Origin: Gammaproteobacteria bacterium
GTDB lineage: Bacteria; Pseudomonadota; Gammaproteobacteria; Ga0077554; Ga007554
DNA length: 64,000 nt
Direction of reading: 5' to 3'
Assembly: GCA_040183005.1 (NCBI GenBank)
Contig: JAMPIW010000007.1
Span: 248,001-312,000 of the forward strand
Under the pieces are notes generated by a model. The model had not been told where the DNA came from and made no database searches. It saw only the letters and a list, made by a program, of their open reading frames with translations. A program made the translations under genes and the position numbers. Shown here one piece after another: positions 47,498-56,579 of the stretch; the stretch's first letter is position 1; each line of letters starts with the position of its first letter.

Positions 47498-47914
47498 ATG
47501 TCTCCAACCGCTCCGCCGACCCCGCCATCGGATGGGTCGAAAGGTGCGGCGGCGGAGGAATCCTTGGCGAGCGCCGGGGTTTCTTTGCTGCGCACCTTTC
47601 GCTCCATCGTTAGCGATATCTTGGGGTTGCTTGCGCTCGAAGCCCGTCTCGCGGGCTTAAGCATCGCGGCTATGCTGGGTTTGGGCGTGGCTGCGGCGCT
47701 ATTATTCATTACGGCATGGCTGCTGTTTGTGGCAGGCATCGCGTTCTCATTGGTGGATCTGGGGCTGGGATGGGGGTTGGCGCTGTTAATCACTGCGCTG
47801 CTCAATATTGCCTTGGGGGTGATCCTGGTTGGGCTTATATTCGTTTTCAGCCGGAACTTGTTGTTTAAAGCCACCCGTCGCCAGATCGCGCCACGCGCAA
47901 GGGGAGGGGAATGA
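47498..47914 (+). CDS. YqjE-like (phage holin superfamily III) membrane protein
   Basis: A 138-residue inner-membrane protein. After a Pro/Ser/Glu-rich start, SLLRTFRSIVSDILGLLALE leads to two strong hydrophobic helices (AAMLGLGVAAALLFITAWLL and LGWGLALLITALLNIALGVIL). This is the YqjE/DUF1469 pattern. The function is unknown. It lies between the YqjD-like and YqjK-like genes and ends one base before the latter's start. Confidence 0.82.
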   Translation: MSPTAPPTPPSDGSKGAAAEESLASAGVSLLRTFRSIVSDILGLLALEARLAGLSIAAMLGLGVAAALLFITAWLLFVAGIAFSLVDLGLGWGLALLITALLNIALGVILVGLIFVFSRNLLFKATRRQIAPRARGGE

Positions 47915-47915
47915 A

Positions 47916-48263
47916 ATGCGGCATCTCAAAAAAGCAATTAATGAACTTGAAGCGCAAATAGATCAAAACAAGGCATTGGCGTGTGGACAAGTCTGTTCCC
48001 TGAAGCAGGCTGTTAACCGCAAAATCACCACGCCTAAAGTCTTGATCGCAAGCCTCGCAGGCGGGTTGGTTCTGGGCTTGTTTGCAGCAAGGCGCGGCCG
48101 GCGTGGTAAAGTGGTTGATAAATCCAGTGCTGCGGAATGTCATGCTGCGGGCTGGTCAGGTAAGTTGGATGCGTTTTTCCCCTTGATACCACTGATGATA
48201 TCCACCGTGCAAGCATGCTGCGGTTCGGGTAAGGTCAAATGCACAAGTGATGCGCCTTGTTAG
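47916..48263 (+). CDS. YqjK-like small membrane protein
   Basis: A 115-residue protein. The start MRHLKKAINELEAQIDQNKA resembles the helical start of YqjK; a membrane helix is at LIASLAGGLVLGLFAARRGR. It contains several cysteines, including CCGSGKVKC near the C-terminal end. GGGGAGGGGA precedes the ATG at 47916. The placement after YqjD and YqjE homologues supports the assignment more than the sequence does. Confidence 0.65.
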   Translation: MRHLKKAINELEAQIDQNKALACGQVCSLKQAVNRKITTPKVLIASLAGGLVLGLFAARRGRRGKVVDKSSAAECHAAGWSGKLDAFFPLIPLMISTVQACCGSGKVKCTSDAPC

Positions 48264-48336
48264 TGGCTTGATCTCACTTGACCCTGATTTGAGAATGCCC
48301 AACAGAGGCGAACAGGTTTAATTTTTGCCTTTCGCC

Positions 48337-48363
48337 TTGCATGGCGGACGATTCTGGTTTAAT
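48337..48363 (+). promoter_or_regulatory. Candidate promoter for tRNA-Ser
   Basis: TTGCAT (48337-48342) and TTTAAT (48358-48363) are 15 bp apart, about 45 bp before the tRNA. A sequence-based guess. Confidence 0.35.
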
Positions 48364-48411
48364 CTTCCGCGTCTTGTGTATGGCTGCCCGCAATGGTGCG
48401 GCCATTTCCTT

Positions 48412-48801
<390 letters not shown>

Positions 48802-49830
48802 ATGATCAGGGTCGGCATTGTAGGCGGCACTGGATACACCGGAGTTGAACTGCTGCGCCTGCTGGCGGCGCACCCAGCGGTGGAGTTGTTCGCCATCACC
48901 TCGCGCGCCGAGGCGGGCACCGCCGTGGCCGACGTGTTTCCTAATCTGCGCGGTCATATCGACCTGGCGTTCACAGCGCCCGATATGGCAGCACTGAAGG
49001 CCTGCGACGTGGTGTTTTTCGCTACCCCCAACGGCACCGCCATGGGCATGGCGCGGGTGCTGCTGGAGGCGGGAGTACGCCTGATTGATCTGGCCGCCGA
49101 TTTCCGCATCAAGGATATCGCCGAGTGGGAAAAATGGTATGGCATGCCCCACGCCTGCCCGGATCTGGTGGCCGAGGCGATTTATGGACTGCCCGAAGTC
49201 AATCGTGACAAGATCAAGAGCGCGCGGCTGGTAGCCAATCCCGGCTGTTACCCCACTGCGGTGCAACTGGGTTTTCTACCGCTGGTCGAGGCTGGCATTG
49301 TGGATCTGGCACATCTGATCGCCGATGCAAAATCCGGTGTCTCCGGCGCCGGGCGCAAGGCCGAGGTGCATACCCTGTATGCGGAAGCCACGGACAATTT
49401 CAGAGCCTACGCTGTGCCCGGCCACCGTCACCTGCCGGAAATCAGGCAGGGACTCGCCTCATGCGCAGGCAAGCCGGTCGGGCTTACCTTTGTGCCGCAC
49501 CTGACGCCGATGATCCGCGGCATTCAGGCGACGCTTTACGCCCGCATCACCCAGGAAGCGGATGTACAGGCCTTGTTTGAAAGCCGCTATGCCAATGAAT
49601 ATTTTGTGGATGTATTGTCTGCGGGCAGCCATCCCGAGACGCGTTCGGTACGCGGCGCGAACTTCTGCCGCATTGCCGTGCATCGTCCGCAGGGTGGCGA
49701 CATGATCGTCGTGTTGTCGGTGATCGACAATCTGGTAAAGGGCGCGGCCGGGCAGGCGGTGCAGAACATGAATATCATGTTTGGCCTGGCTGAAGCCGAG
49801 GGACTGGGAGGTATCGCGCTGTTGCCATAG
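48802..49830 (+). CDS. argC: N-acetyl-gamma-glutamyl-phosphate reductase
   Basis: A 342-residue NADPH-dependent enzyme, third step of arginine synthesis. The nucleotide motif is [20 protein letters not shown]; the active-site Cys is in [14 protein letters not shown]; other conserved parts are [17 protein letters not shown] and [12 protein letters not shown]. The ATG at 48802 follows TGAGGTAACGAA. It is monocistronic here and convergent with the RTX-repeat gene beyond a GC-only hairpin. Confidence 0.96.
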   Translation: MIRVGIVGGTGYTGVELLRLLAAHPAVELFAITSRAEAGTAVADVFPNLRGHIDLAFTAPDMAALKACDVVFFATPNGTAMGMARVLLEAGVRLIDLAADFRIKDIAEWEKWYGMPHACPDLVAEAIYGLPEVNRDKIKSARLVANPGCYPTAVQLGFLPLVEAGIVDLAHLIADAKSGVSGAGRKAEVHTLYAEATDNFRAYAVPGHRHLPEIRQGLASCAGKPVGLTFVPHLTPMIRGIQATLYARITQEADVQALFESRYANEYFVDVLSAGSHPETRSVRGANFCRIAVHRPQGGDMIVVLSVIDNLVKGAAGQAVQNMNIMFGLAEAEGLGGIALLP

Positions 49831-49836
49831 GTAGAG

Positions 49837-49885
49837 CTGCCCCCCCCCCTCACAGCAGACAGCCTTGCTATTAGGGGGGGGGCAG
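49837..49885. terminator. GC-only hairpin between convergent argC and RTX gene
   Basis: CTG plus nine C on the left pairs with nine G plus CAG on the right, giving a 12-bp stem with a 24-base loop. The C run is ten long and the G run nine. No T-run follows, so stopping would be by structure alone. Homopolymer runs of this kind are also prone to length errors. Confidence 0.55.
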
Positions 49886-49914
49886 GTTAGAGTTACGGCA
49901 GGGTCGCCCAAGGT

Positions 49915-50580
49915 CTACATCTCGCAAGCGACCTTGCTGATGCCGCCGCTACCAAGGTCACAGACATCGGTGTCCGAACCACCGTCCAGGTGGTCACCAC
50001 CAGACTCGCCCCACAGCTTGTCGTCTCCGCCGTCGCCCGCCATCTGATCGCCACCGCTGCCACCATACATTTCGTCGGCACCCTCACCGCCAGACAACTT
50101 GTCAGAGCCACTGCCACCCCAGATTTTGTCGTTGCCTATGCCACCCGAGATTGTGTCATTGGCACTGTCACCATAAAGATTATCATTCCCGGAGTTGCCT
50201 TCGATTGTGTCGTTGTTTACGCCGCCATGGATCGTGTCGTTGCCATCCCCACCGGTGAGGGTATCAATACCATCACCTCCGTAAATTTTATCATCTCCGT
50301 CACCACCGGATATCTTGTCGTCTCCATCGTTAATGAGACCGTCCGCGCCGCCGCAGATAGTATCATTACCGCCTTTTCCATCAATCGTGTCGTTGCCTCC
50401 CAAGCCGACGATCACATCATTTCCTGCGGTTCCGCCAAGAACATCATCCCCGGGCGTCCCGATTATGGTGGCCAGCTCACCATTACACTTCCACTCCTGG
50501 GCATTTGCCACCACGGGTAAGGTCGTCAGCAGACCAAGCGCCAGCGCTGTCCCCGTCATCAATCCAGTCAGCTTTTTCAT
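49915..50580 (-). CDS. Secreted RTX-repeat calcium-binding protein, copy 1
   Basis: A 221-residue protein with a Sec signal peptide (MKKLTGLMTGTALALGLLTT, cleavage near VVANA). It is then made almost entirely of hemolysin-type nonapeptide repeats GGxGxDxhx (GGNDTIDGKGGNDTICGGAD and onward). Such repeats form calcium-filled parallel beta rolls. Unlike classical RTX toxins it has a Sec signal and no catalytic domain or C-terminal type I signal, so it is probably a periplasmic or surface structural/calcium-binding protein. A similar gene precedes it on the same strand. Confidence 0.85.
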   Translation of the reverse strand: MKKLTGLMTGTALALGLLTTLPVVANAQEWKCNGELATIIGTPGDDVLGGTAGNDVIVGLGGNDTIDGKGGNDTICGGADGLINDGDDKISGGDGDDKIYGGDGIDTLTGGDGNDTIHGGVNNDTIEGNSGNDNLYGDSANDTISGGIGNDKIWGGSGSDKLSGGEGADEMYGGSGGDQMAGDGGDDKLWGESGGDHLDGGSDTDVCDLGSGGISKVACEM

Positions 50581-50598
50581 TGGATATCTCCTGTAAGA

Positions 50599-51219
50599 TC
50601 AATCGTGGATTGGTCCGCAATTGACGAGTGTATTAGTGCCGCTGCCGCCTTTGCAGGTGTCGTTGCCATCACCGCCATCCAAATAGTCATCGCCGGAATC
50701 ACCGAGCAGTAAATCGTCACCCATCCTGCCATACAGCGCATCCGCCCCACTGCCGCCAATAAGCGTGTCGTTACCAGCTACCCCATCCGGCGGAGGAAAG
50801 ACGTTTATAGCCATCTCGGCTATCACATTATCATCATCACCATATGCCACATCATTATCACTACCGCCATGAATGGTGTCAGAGCCCGGGCCACCGTATA
50901 GCTCGTCTTTGCCACTGCCGCCTTCAATGGCATCATTACCATCGCCGCCGTAAATATGATCGTCACCACTACCGCCACAAATGATGTCATTGCCGTCCAA
51001 CCCATAGATCTCGTCCTTGCCTCCCAGGCCGGCGATCACGTCGTCCCCCGGCGTTCCGTTAAGAACATCATCCCATGGCGTCCCGACAAGGGTGACCCGT
51101 TTGCCCTGGCAAAACAGCGTCGAGTCTTCTGACTCTGCGGCGCTCGCCGTGGGGGATAGGCCCATCAGAAGACTGGCGGTCAGGGCCGTTGTTGATATAG
51201 CAATAGCCAACTTTTTCAT
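50599..51219 (-). CDS. Secreted RTX-repeat calcium-binding protein, copy 2
   Basis: A 206-residue relative of the next gene, with a signal peptide (MKKLAIAISTTALTASLLMG, cleavage near ASA) and repeats GTPGDDVIAGLGGKDEIYG and GGDGNDAIEGGSGKDELYGG. Both copies begin their mature part with a short Cys-containing segment and a GTP(G/W)DDVL motif and end with a cysteine, suggesting a disulfide closing the roll. The start at 51219 has GGAGG upstream; the longer frame to 51441 covers noncoding leader. The two probably form a bicistronic unit. Confidence 0.85.
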   Translation of the reverse strand: MKKLAIAISTTALTASLLMGLSPTASAAESEDSTLFCQGKRVTLVGTPWDDVLNGTPGDDVIAGLGGKDEIYGLDGNDIICGGSGDDHIYGGDGNDAIEGGSGKDELYGGPGSDTIHGGSDNDVAYGDDDNVIAEMAINVFPPPDGVAGNDTLIGGSGADALYGRMGDDLLLGDSGDDYLDGGDGNDTCKGGSGTNTLVNCGPIHD

Positions 51220-51828
51220 TGTTGCATCCTCCATAATTATCGATTCCAACCGACGGACAGCTTCTTTAAATCGGCTGCCAAGTTCAGAGTGCGTGAGAGG
51301 GTAGGGGCATGGATACCTCCTTGTGTTTGCCAAAACCGGACATCCTTGATGAGGAAATTCTGAAAAATTCGCCTCTGGCATTTTCCGTAAGACGAAAAAC
51401 GAAAAGCGTACTTTTCGTTTTTTTACAAAGGCGGGCAGCAATTCTCAGGCAAATACCATACCCAAAGGCTCCCGAATAACGCTCATCTTAAATATAATCA
51501 AACAGTTGTGAAGAAATTCATCCATCTGGTAGGTAGCTGGCCGTATATGCAGCTGTAAAACCCACCGACAGCCGAACCAAGATATCAAAGGGGAGAAATC
51601 ACTGGTAAAACTAGAAAATATTCAAAATACCCATAAATAACAATTGATTAACTGAAGGGATAGGAGTGGTCAGGAAAGGTGTAATACTTTTCGACACAAT
51701 GTCAAGAATCTCGACATGATGAAACACGGGTTGGTAGACGGGCTTTATTCAGCTGCCCGTCAGCCAATCTTGGATTTCCGTTAGCGCAAATTAGCCTTGC
51801 CCCGGCGATAGACTGAAAGTATCTGCAT
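51220..51828. other. RTX leader and accessory-looking noncoding region
   Basis: About 600 bp upstream of the RTX pair without a supported gene, AT-rich in places. It holds a perfect 12-bp hairpin at 51395-51422, listed separately, and the promoter of the RTX genes, which I could not define. The right end abuts a palindromic element at 51829. Confidence 0.45.
51395..51424. terminator. AT-rich terminator-like hairpin
   Basis: AAAAACGAAAAG and CTTTTCGTTTTT form a perfect 12-bp stem with a 4-base CGTA loop, and two more T follow. It could stop forward transcription. On the reverse strand it lies in the leader of the RTX genes, where it might act as an attenuator. Confidence 0.5.
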
Positions 51829-52097
51829 TAGGCTCTGTTGACGTTTACTGCACTGCGGCGACGGAGGCGCTTTTGCCGCGAGACAAGGCGCACCAAGCGC
51901 AGCGTACTTGACGTACATAAGCGAGGTGTAACGCCGTCTCGCGGCAAAAGCGCCCTGTCCCTCCGGGTTGCGCCCCAAAAGGCGCCAGGCGGCGTTGCTC
52001 GTCGTTCATTTAGAATCACTAAACTTCTCTCCTCGCGCCTTGCCTGGCGCCTTTTGGGGCGGCAACGCCACAGTGCAGTAAACGTCAACAGAGCCTA
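51829..52097. mobile_element. MITE with 27-bp perfect inverted ends and nested hairpins
   Basis: The ends, 51829-51855 and 52071-52097, are perfect complements starting TAGGCTCTGTTGACGTTTAC. Taking GGCTCTGTTGAC as the true tip leaves a TA duplication on both sides, which fits IS5-family (IS427-like) elements. Inside are two more hairpins: TTTTGCCGCGAGAC with GTCTCGCGGCAAAA, and GCCCCAAAAGGCGCCAGGC (51972-51990) with its complement at 52042-52060. It has no transposase, so it would need one in trans. Confidence 0.8.
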
Positions 52098-52102
52098 ACA
52101 CG

Positions 52103-52519
52103 TTCGAGGATTTTACGAAGTGGCAGTCTGCGGACGGTTTGGAGGTGCTATAGACAATGCGCACCCAAGAGAGCAATCGGCTGGAGGTGGACCTTGATGC
52201 GGTGAAGCCTGGGATCACTGAGCATATTGTGTGGCTGGACAAGCAGATCAGTACCGTGGCCAAAATGATTCATGCCCACATCGATGGAGAGCCACGTTTG
52301 TCCAAGATCGGGCATGCCTTACTGCGTAAAGTCCCCTACCTGCTCGCCATGGTCACCCTTTACAAAGCAGCATGGGGCAGGCGTTTTCGCGAACGATTTC
52401 CCGCTCCCGGCAAGGCGCCAAAACTCATCATAAAAGCCATGACGCGCAAGCTCACTCATGTCGCCTTCGGCGTCCTGATGACAGTAAAAAATTCCGTCCC
52501 GGCCTTGCATAGAGGTTGA
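52103..52519 (+). pseudogene. IS110-family transposase remnant
   Basis: An open frame of 120 codons from 52157 reads as the fused remains of an IS110-type transposase. ITEHIVWLDKQISTVAKMIHAHI is the middle helical part. After an internal deletion comes RLSKIGHALLRKVPYLLAMV, then GKAPKLIIKAMTRKLTHVAF, matching the C-terminal part of the family. Upstream codons (FEDFTKWQSADGLEVL) continue the similarity across a TAG stop at 52151-52153. The catalytic DEDD N-terminal part is missing. It lies right beside the MITE. Confidence 0.6.
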
Positions 52520-52563
52520 CAGGGATAACAATACATTTGGCTTGAATAATTGCCGTTTACCCC

Positions 52564-52908
52564 TCACCCCGGCGGCCAACCCATGCGCCGGCCACCCAAT
52601 ACATGCAGATGGATGTGCCATACAGACTGTCCTGCGTCTGCATTGCAATTCACCACTGCGCGATAACCCGAATCCGCGATGCCTGTTAGCTGCGCCACCT
52701 CCTGAGCGGCCAGGAGCATCTCTCCCACAAGCGCGGCGTGGCTACCGTCCAGGTCATTAAGTGTGGTGATATGTTGTTTGGGCACAACTAACACATGCAC
52801 CGGGGCTTGCGGATTAATGTCGCGGAAGGCCAGTACATGCGAATTTTCATAAACAATATCCGGCTTGATGTGTCCTGACACCATTTTGCAAAACAGACAA
52901 TCTTGCAT
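52564..52908 (-). CDS. hinT: HIT family purine nucleoside phosphoramidase (HinT-like)
   Basis: A 114-residue HIT protein. It has QDCLFCKMVSGHIKPDIVYE, FRDINPQAPVHVLVVPKQHI and the histidine triad SVWHIHLHVLGGR. Enzymes of this group split AMP-lysine type phosphoramidates. The GGAGGGGG just upstream supports the ATG at 52908. It is a single gene, convergent with the IS110 remnant. Confidence 0.93.
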   Translation of the reverse strand: MQDCLFCKMVSGHIKPDIVYENSHVLAFRDINPQAPVHVLVVPKQHITTLNDLDGSHAALVGEMLLAAQEVAQLTGIADSGYRAVVNCNADAGQSVWHIHLHVLGGRRMGWPPG

Positions 52909-53022
52909 AACCCCCTCCATTTTTAAAGCATTTGCCAACACACCCTAATATCCCAGACACGCGCGAAAAAATCCACCCCGATCTGGTAGCATGTATTTTT
53001 TTAGAAATGTCACAGGTACCTC

Positions 53023-53886
53023 ATGAGATTGAGATTGCTCGCACCGTTCATACTAGGCTTCGCCTTGCCTGTCGCTGGTAATGCGAAAGAAGTCCCTCTG
53101 TGGGAGTTCGGCATGGGTGTTGCCGGGTTGAGCGTACCTTATTATCGTGGCTCCGATCAGGATAAAAGTTACTTTATTCCACTGCCCTATCTCATTTATC
53201 GGGGTGAGCGTTTCAAGGTTGATGATGCCGGTATGCGTGGCAATATTTTCAGGTCAGACCGCATGAAGCTCGATATCAGTCTGGCCGCCGGTGTTCCCGT
53301 ACCCAAGGATACGAATGGCATCCGCGCCGGTATGCCGAGCCTTGCCCCTACCGTAGAGCTGGGGCCATCGCTTGAGCTCAAGCTGTGGGATGATGAAAGC
53401 GCGCATCATGCCTTTTGGCTGCGCTTTCCGTTGCGGGCGGCGTTATCGGTTGGCCGATCCGGTGTTGAGCATCAGGGCTGGGCGTTTGCACCCTTTCTGG
53501 AATATGTATTTACCGATGGCGCTCAAAGCAGCCCGTGGAAGGCAAGTGCATCGGTCGGCCCGCTGTATGCCGACAAAAACTACCATGCCTATTTTTACGA
53601 TGTTCCGTCGGCTTACGCAACAAACATGCGGCCAGAATATCGTGCCGGAGCCGGTTATAGCGGTAGCCGTATCACAGTGGCGTTGCGCAAGCGTTTCGGT
53701 GATGTCTGGGCCGGGGTGTTTGCGCGTTACGATGTGCTTTCCGGAGCGGTTTTCGAAAACTCACCGCTGGTCAGTGCCGGTGAATATCATGCGGTGGGGT
53801 TTGGCGTAGCCTGGATTTTCGCCAAATCCAGCCGCACAGTCGATAAAGACCACCGCATATTGGAGGCGGGGGTTGAGCGTGAATGA
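53023..53886 (+). CDS. MipA/OmpV family outer membrane protein
   Basis: A 287-residue protein with a signal peptide (MRLRLLAPFILGFALPVAGN). Alternating strands of a beta barrel follow: WEFGMGVAGLSVPYYRGSDQ, FIPLPYLIYRGERFKVDD, then YRAGAGYSGSRITVALRKRF and VGFGVAWIFAKSS close to the end. This is the OmpV/MipA pattern. In E. coli MipA scaffolds murein synthesis and hydrolysis; OmpV proteins act as porins or adhesins elsewhere. The role here is not defined by neighbours. Confidence 0.88.
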   Translation: MRLRLLAPFILGFALPVAGNAKEVPLWEFGMGVAGLSVPYYRGSDQDKSYFIPLPYLIYRGERFKVDDAGMRGNIFRSDRMKLDISLAAGVPVPKDTNGIRAGMPSLAPTVELGPSLELKLWDDESAHHAFWLRFPLRAALSVGRSGVEHQGWAFAPFLEYVFTDGAQSSPWKASASVGPLYADKNYHAYFYDVPSAYATNMRPEYRAGAGYSGSRITVALRKRFGDVWAGVFARYDVLSGAVFENSPLVSAGEYHAVGFGVAWIFAKSSRTVDKDHRILEAGVERE

Positions 53887-53945
53887 GTACTCTCAGCGAA
53901 AAATTTTCTGAAACCCCTGTGGTTTTATCTGCTTGATTGAGTTTC

Positions 53946-54760
53946 TTATAAGGTTGTCGGGATCAAATACACGTCGAACCGCGTATTCTTGCCTTCAATC
54001 GTCATGCTTGGCTTGGGGCCGGCGATAGCGTCAGCGAGTCGTGGGCGTTTCACAACGACGCGCTTGCGGGCACATTTCAGGGCCGCTTCGAGTAGGGCGG
54101 GTGCATCTTCGTCTTTGCCGATCAGTGTGTGAAATACGCGCATTTCCTTTTTCACCATGGCACTCTTTGTGCGCGGCGGATACATGGGGTCGAGGTAGAC
54201 CACTTCCGGACGCGCAAGCTCGCTGATTTGAAGCATGAAGGCGAGGGCATCGCCAAAGCTCAGCGTCATTCGCTCGCGCACCATTGCGCCGATTTCAGGG
54301 TCGCTGCTGGCTCGCTTCAGGCCGTCTTGCAACAGCGCGCATGCAACGGGCGAACGTTCCAGCAAATGTACCTTGCAGCCCAGACATGCCAGCACGAAGG
54401 CGTCTCGACCCAATCCTGCCGTCGCATCAAGCACATTGGGTGTGGTGCCGCCCTTGAGGCCGATCGCGCGCGCCAGGGGTTGTCCGCGCCCACCGCCAAA
54501 ACGGCGGCGATGCTTCGCCGTGCCTCCTGCAAAGTCCACATAGATAGACCCTGCGGCGTTGGGTCCCATATCGCGCAGCTCCAGCCGTGCGGGGGTGACG
54601 GCCAGGATGAATGGATAGTCGGGTGATGGCGCATCTATTTGAGCCAGACCAAACTCGGCAGCGATACGCGCCGCTTCCTGAAGCAGTTCCGGGGTTTCTG
54701 GGGCTACGGCGATGTCAGTGGGATATTTGATGTCTTTAAGCTCTGATAGTTATGGCGCAT
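53946..54760 (-). CDS. rsmJ: 16S rRNA (guanine1516-N2)-methyltransferase RsmJ, start region apparently frameshifted
   Basis: RsmJ methylates G1516 of 16S rRNA. Conserved parts: IYVDFAGGTAKHRRRFGGGR, NVLDATAGLGRDAFVLA, VVYLDPMYPPRTKSAMVKKE and KRVVVKRPRLAD. The family-typical N-terminal part (IAVAPETPELLQEAARIAAE, ILAVTPARLELRD) is present in frame upstream of the only in-frame ATG at 54569. The frame extends to a stop at 54750-54752 without any ATG, GTG or TTG. The ATG with a GGAGGA site at 54760 is one frame off, so a single-base indel near codons 3-6 is likely. Confidence 0.85.
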
Positions 54761-54824
54761 TATAATGTTCTATCCTCCGCAAGGGGGATGATTGGATTTT
54801 CGTAATGTTGGAGGCAGGGTGTCA

Positions 54825-55886
54825 ATGATCCCGTTTAAAGGACGCGGCGCGGTCAGCAACGATGACGGGCGTTATGAGGCGCATACTCATGTCGCCATTG
54901 ATGATGGCTGGGGCAGCCTTGATGAGGAGCCGCGCGCGCTCAAGACCACCGTCACCAATGAGGCCGCGCGCACGATCATCTCGCGCAACGCTTCACCGGA
55001 TGTGCCGTTTGATCGCTCGATCAATCCCTATCGCGGCTGCGAGCACGGCTGCATTTATTGCTTTGCACGCCCTACCCATGCCTATCAGGGGTTGTCGCCA
55101 GGACGGGATTTTGAAAGCCGTCTGTTCGCCAAGCCCGACGCCGCACGCCTGTTGGCGGAAGAGCTGCGTAAGCCAAATTATGATTGCCAAGTTATCGCCT
55201 TGGGCGCGAATACCGATTGCTATCAACCCATCGAGCGCGAGCGGCGCATCACGCGCTCTGTGCTTGAGGTGCTGGCGGCGCATCAGCATCCGGTGGCGAT
55301 AGTTACCAAATCTGCGCTGGTGGAGCGGGACATCGACATCCTCGCGTCGATGGCAAAGAAAAACCTGGTGACAGTGTATGTGTCGGTAACCACGCTGGAC
55401 AGGTCGTTGGCACGTCGCATGGAGCCGCGCGCCGCCGCTCCGCAACGCCGCATCGAGACCATCCGCGCGCTGCATGCGGCGGGCATCCCTACCGGTGTGC
55501 TCACCGCGCCCGTTATCCCCGCGCTGAATGACCATGAGATGGAGGCCATTCTGAAGGCGGCAAACGAGGCGGGTGCGCGCTGGGCGGGTTATGTGTTTTT
55601 ACGTCTGCCGCTGGAGATCAAGGACTTGTTCAAGGAGTGGCTGACGGTTCATGCCCCGCTCAGGGCCGAGCATGTCATGAGCCTGATCCGGCAAGCCCGC
55701 GATGGGAAAGAGTATGATGCTAATTTCGGCACGCGCATGAGGGGCACGGGTATCTATGCGGATATGATTGATAACCGTTTCCACCTGGCTTGCAAGCGGC
55801 TGGGGCTGAATCAGGAACGCCTGCGGCTGGATACCCGTCAATTTTGCGTGCCAGTTCGTGGCGGTGATCAGTTAACATTGTTTTGA
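54825..55886 (+). CDS. PA0069-type radical SAM protein
   Basis: A 353-residue radical SAM enzyme. The cluster motif is CEHGCIYC in INPYRGCEHGCIYCFARPTH; DFESRLFAKP, VIALGANTDCYQPIERE and KSALVERDIDIL follow. This is the SplB-like PA0069 family, whose substrate is unknown. GGAGG lies ten bases before the ATG at 54825; a GTG at 54819 is also possible, and a TTG at 54792 is less so. It is divergent from rsmJ. Confidence 0.9.
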   Translation: MIPFKGRGAVSNDDGRYEAHTHVAIDDGWGSLDEEPRALKTTVTNEAARTIISRNASPDVPFDRSINPYRGCEHGCIYCFARPTHAYQGLSPGRDFESRLFAKPDAARLLAEELRKPNYDCQVIALGANTDCYQPIERERRITRSVLEVLAAHQHPVAIVTKSALVERDIDILASMAKKNLVTVYVSVTTLDRSLARRMEPRAAAPQRRIETIRALHAAGIPTGVLTAPVIPALNDHEMEAILKAANEAGARWAGYVFLRLPLEIKDLFKEWLTVHAPLRAEHVMSLIRQARDGKEYDANFGTRMRGTGIYADMIDNRFHLACKRLGLNQERLRLDTRQFCVPVRGGDQLTLF

Positions 55887-56072
55887 CAGGCTTGTGAGGG
55901 CGTTGCTGGGCATGCTGCTCCTGCATCACCGCCAATCTGTGCCCGACACTTTTTGCATTTCGTATCAAAAATACCATGGAAAAAGAGCGGTTTTTTCACA
56001 TCCTGCTAGAGCTGGTGGGTGACAATGTTGATTGTGATGCCAATCAATATGACGAATGAATCTCTATTTTCT
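55887..56072. other. Intergenic region before the FNR-type promoter
   Basis: About 190 bp without a gene after the radical SAM protein. It becomes AT-rich toward the FNR box. GTTGATTGTGATGCCAATCAAT near 56026 is a further imperfect dyad that could be a weak second FNR-like or other regulator site. Confidence 0.4.
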
Positions 56073-56114
56073 TTGATCTAGATCAAAGTTTCTGGAGTTG
56101 GCCGGAGTTATATT
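56073..56114 (+). promoter_or_regulatory. Class II FNR/Anr-type promoter
   Basis: TTGATCTAGATCAA (56073-56086) is a perfect match to the FNR/Anr consensus TTGAT-N4-ATCAA. TATATT (56109-56114) is a good -10. If transcription starts about 56121, the box is centred at -41.5, the standard position for FNR activation. The first downstream gene is a 33-codon ORF, then a BON lipoprotein. Confidence 0.7.
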
Positions 56115-56140
56115 GATGCCGTAGTTAAGGAAAAGGAGAC

Positions 56141-56242
56141 ATGTCATTACCAATCTTGATCATGTCTATCTGCCAGTGTCTTAGCGGGCTTTTTGATCAT
56201 ATGACTTTTGGGTCGCAGATCAGCACAATATGGAGAATTTAA
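56141..56242 (+). CDS. Small hydrophobic protein (33 aa) under the FNR-type promoter
   Basis: An ORF of 33 codons with an excellent Shine-Dalgarno (AAAAGGAG, then AC, then ATG). The peptide begins MSLPILIMSICQCLSGLF and includes two cysteines; it could be a small membrane peptide or a leader. It ends two bases before the ATG of the BON lipoprotein gene (TAATCATG), so the two are likely coupled. I do not recognise it. Confidence 0.5.
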   Translation: MSLPILIMSICQCLSGLFDHMTFGSQISTIWRI

Positions 56243-56244
56243 TC

Positions 56245-56556
56245 ATGAAACAACTCAAATATTTTTCCGCATTATTTTTGGCTGTTATGCTGGCGTCTAT
56301 GCTGGGTTGTGCATCCACGCCAAAGCATGAGGGAACCGGGGAGTTTGTTGACGACACTGTCATTACCACAAAAGTGAAGGCTGCTATTTTCAATGAACCA
56401 TCCTTGAAGTCGGCCGAGATTAACGTCGAAACCTTTAAAGGCATTGTTCAGTTGAGTGGTTTCGTCACTTCTCAGGGCGCCATTGAGAAGGCGATCGAAG
56501 TTGCACGCAGTGTCAACGGTGTGAAATCCGTAAAGAATGACATGCGGGTTAAGTGA
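56245..56556 (+). CDS. BON-domain lipoprotein
   Basis: A 103-residue lipoprotein. The signal peptide ends in the lipobox MLGC. One BON domain follows (DDTVITTKVKAAIFNEPSLK, INVETFKGIVQLSGFVTS, VARSVNGVKSVKNDM). BON domains bind phospholipid or stabilise the envelope and are common in osmotic-stress proteins such as OsmY. Start 56245 has GGAG upstream. It is downstream of the FNR-type promoter and followed by a strong hairpin. Confidence 0.88.
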   Translation: MKQLKYFSALFLAVMLASMLGCASTPKHEGTGEFVDDTVITTKVKAAIFNEPSLKSAEINVETFKGIVQLSGFVTSQGAIEKAIEVARSVNGVKSVKNDMRVK

Positions 56557-56579
56557 ACGTAATAAATCGGCTTGTCACC

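Noticed and set aside
51838-52098. 86-codon frames on both strands inside the palindromic element
   Set aside because: They exist because the element is an inverted repeat and mirror each other; no transposase motifs.
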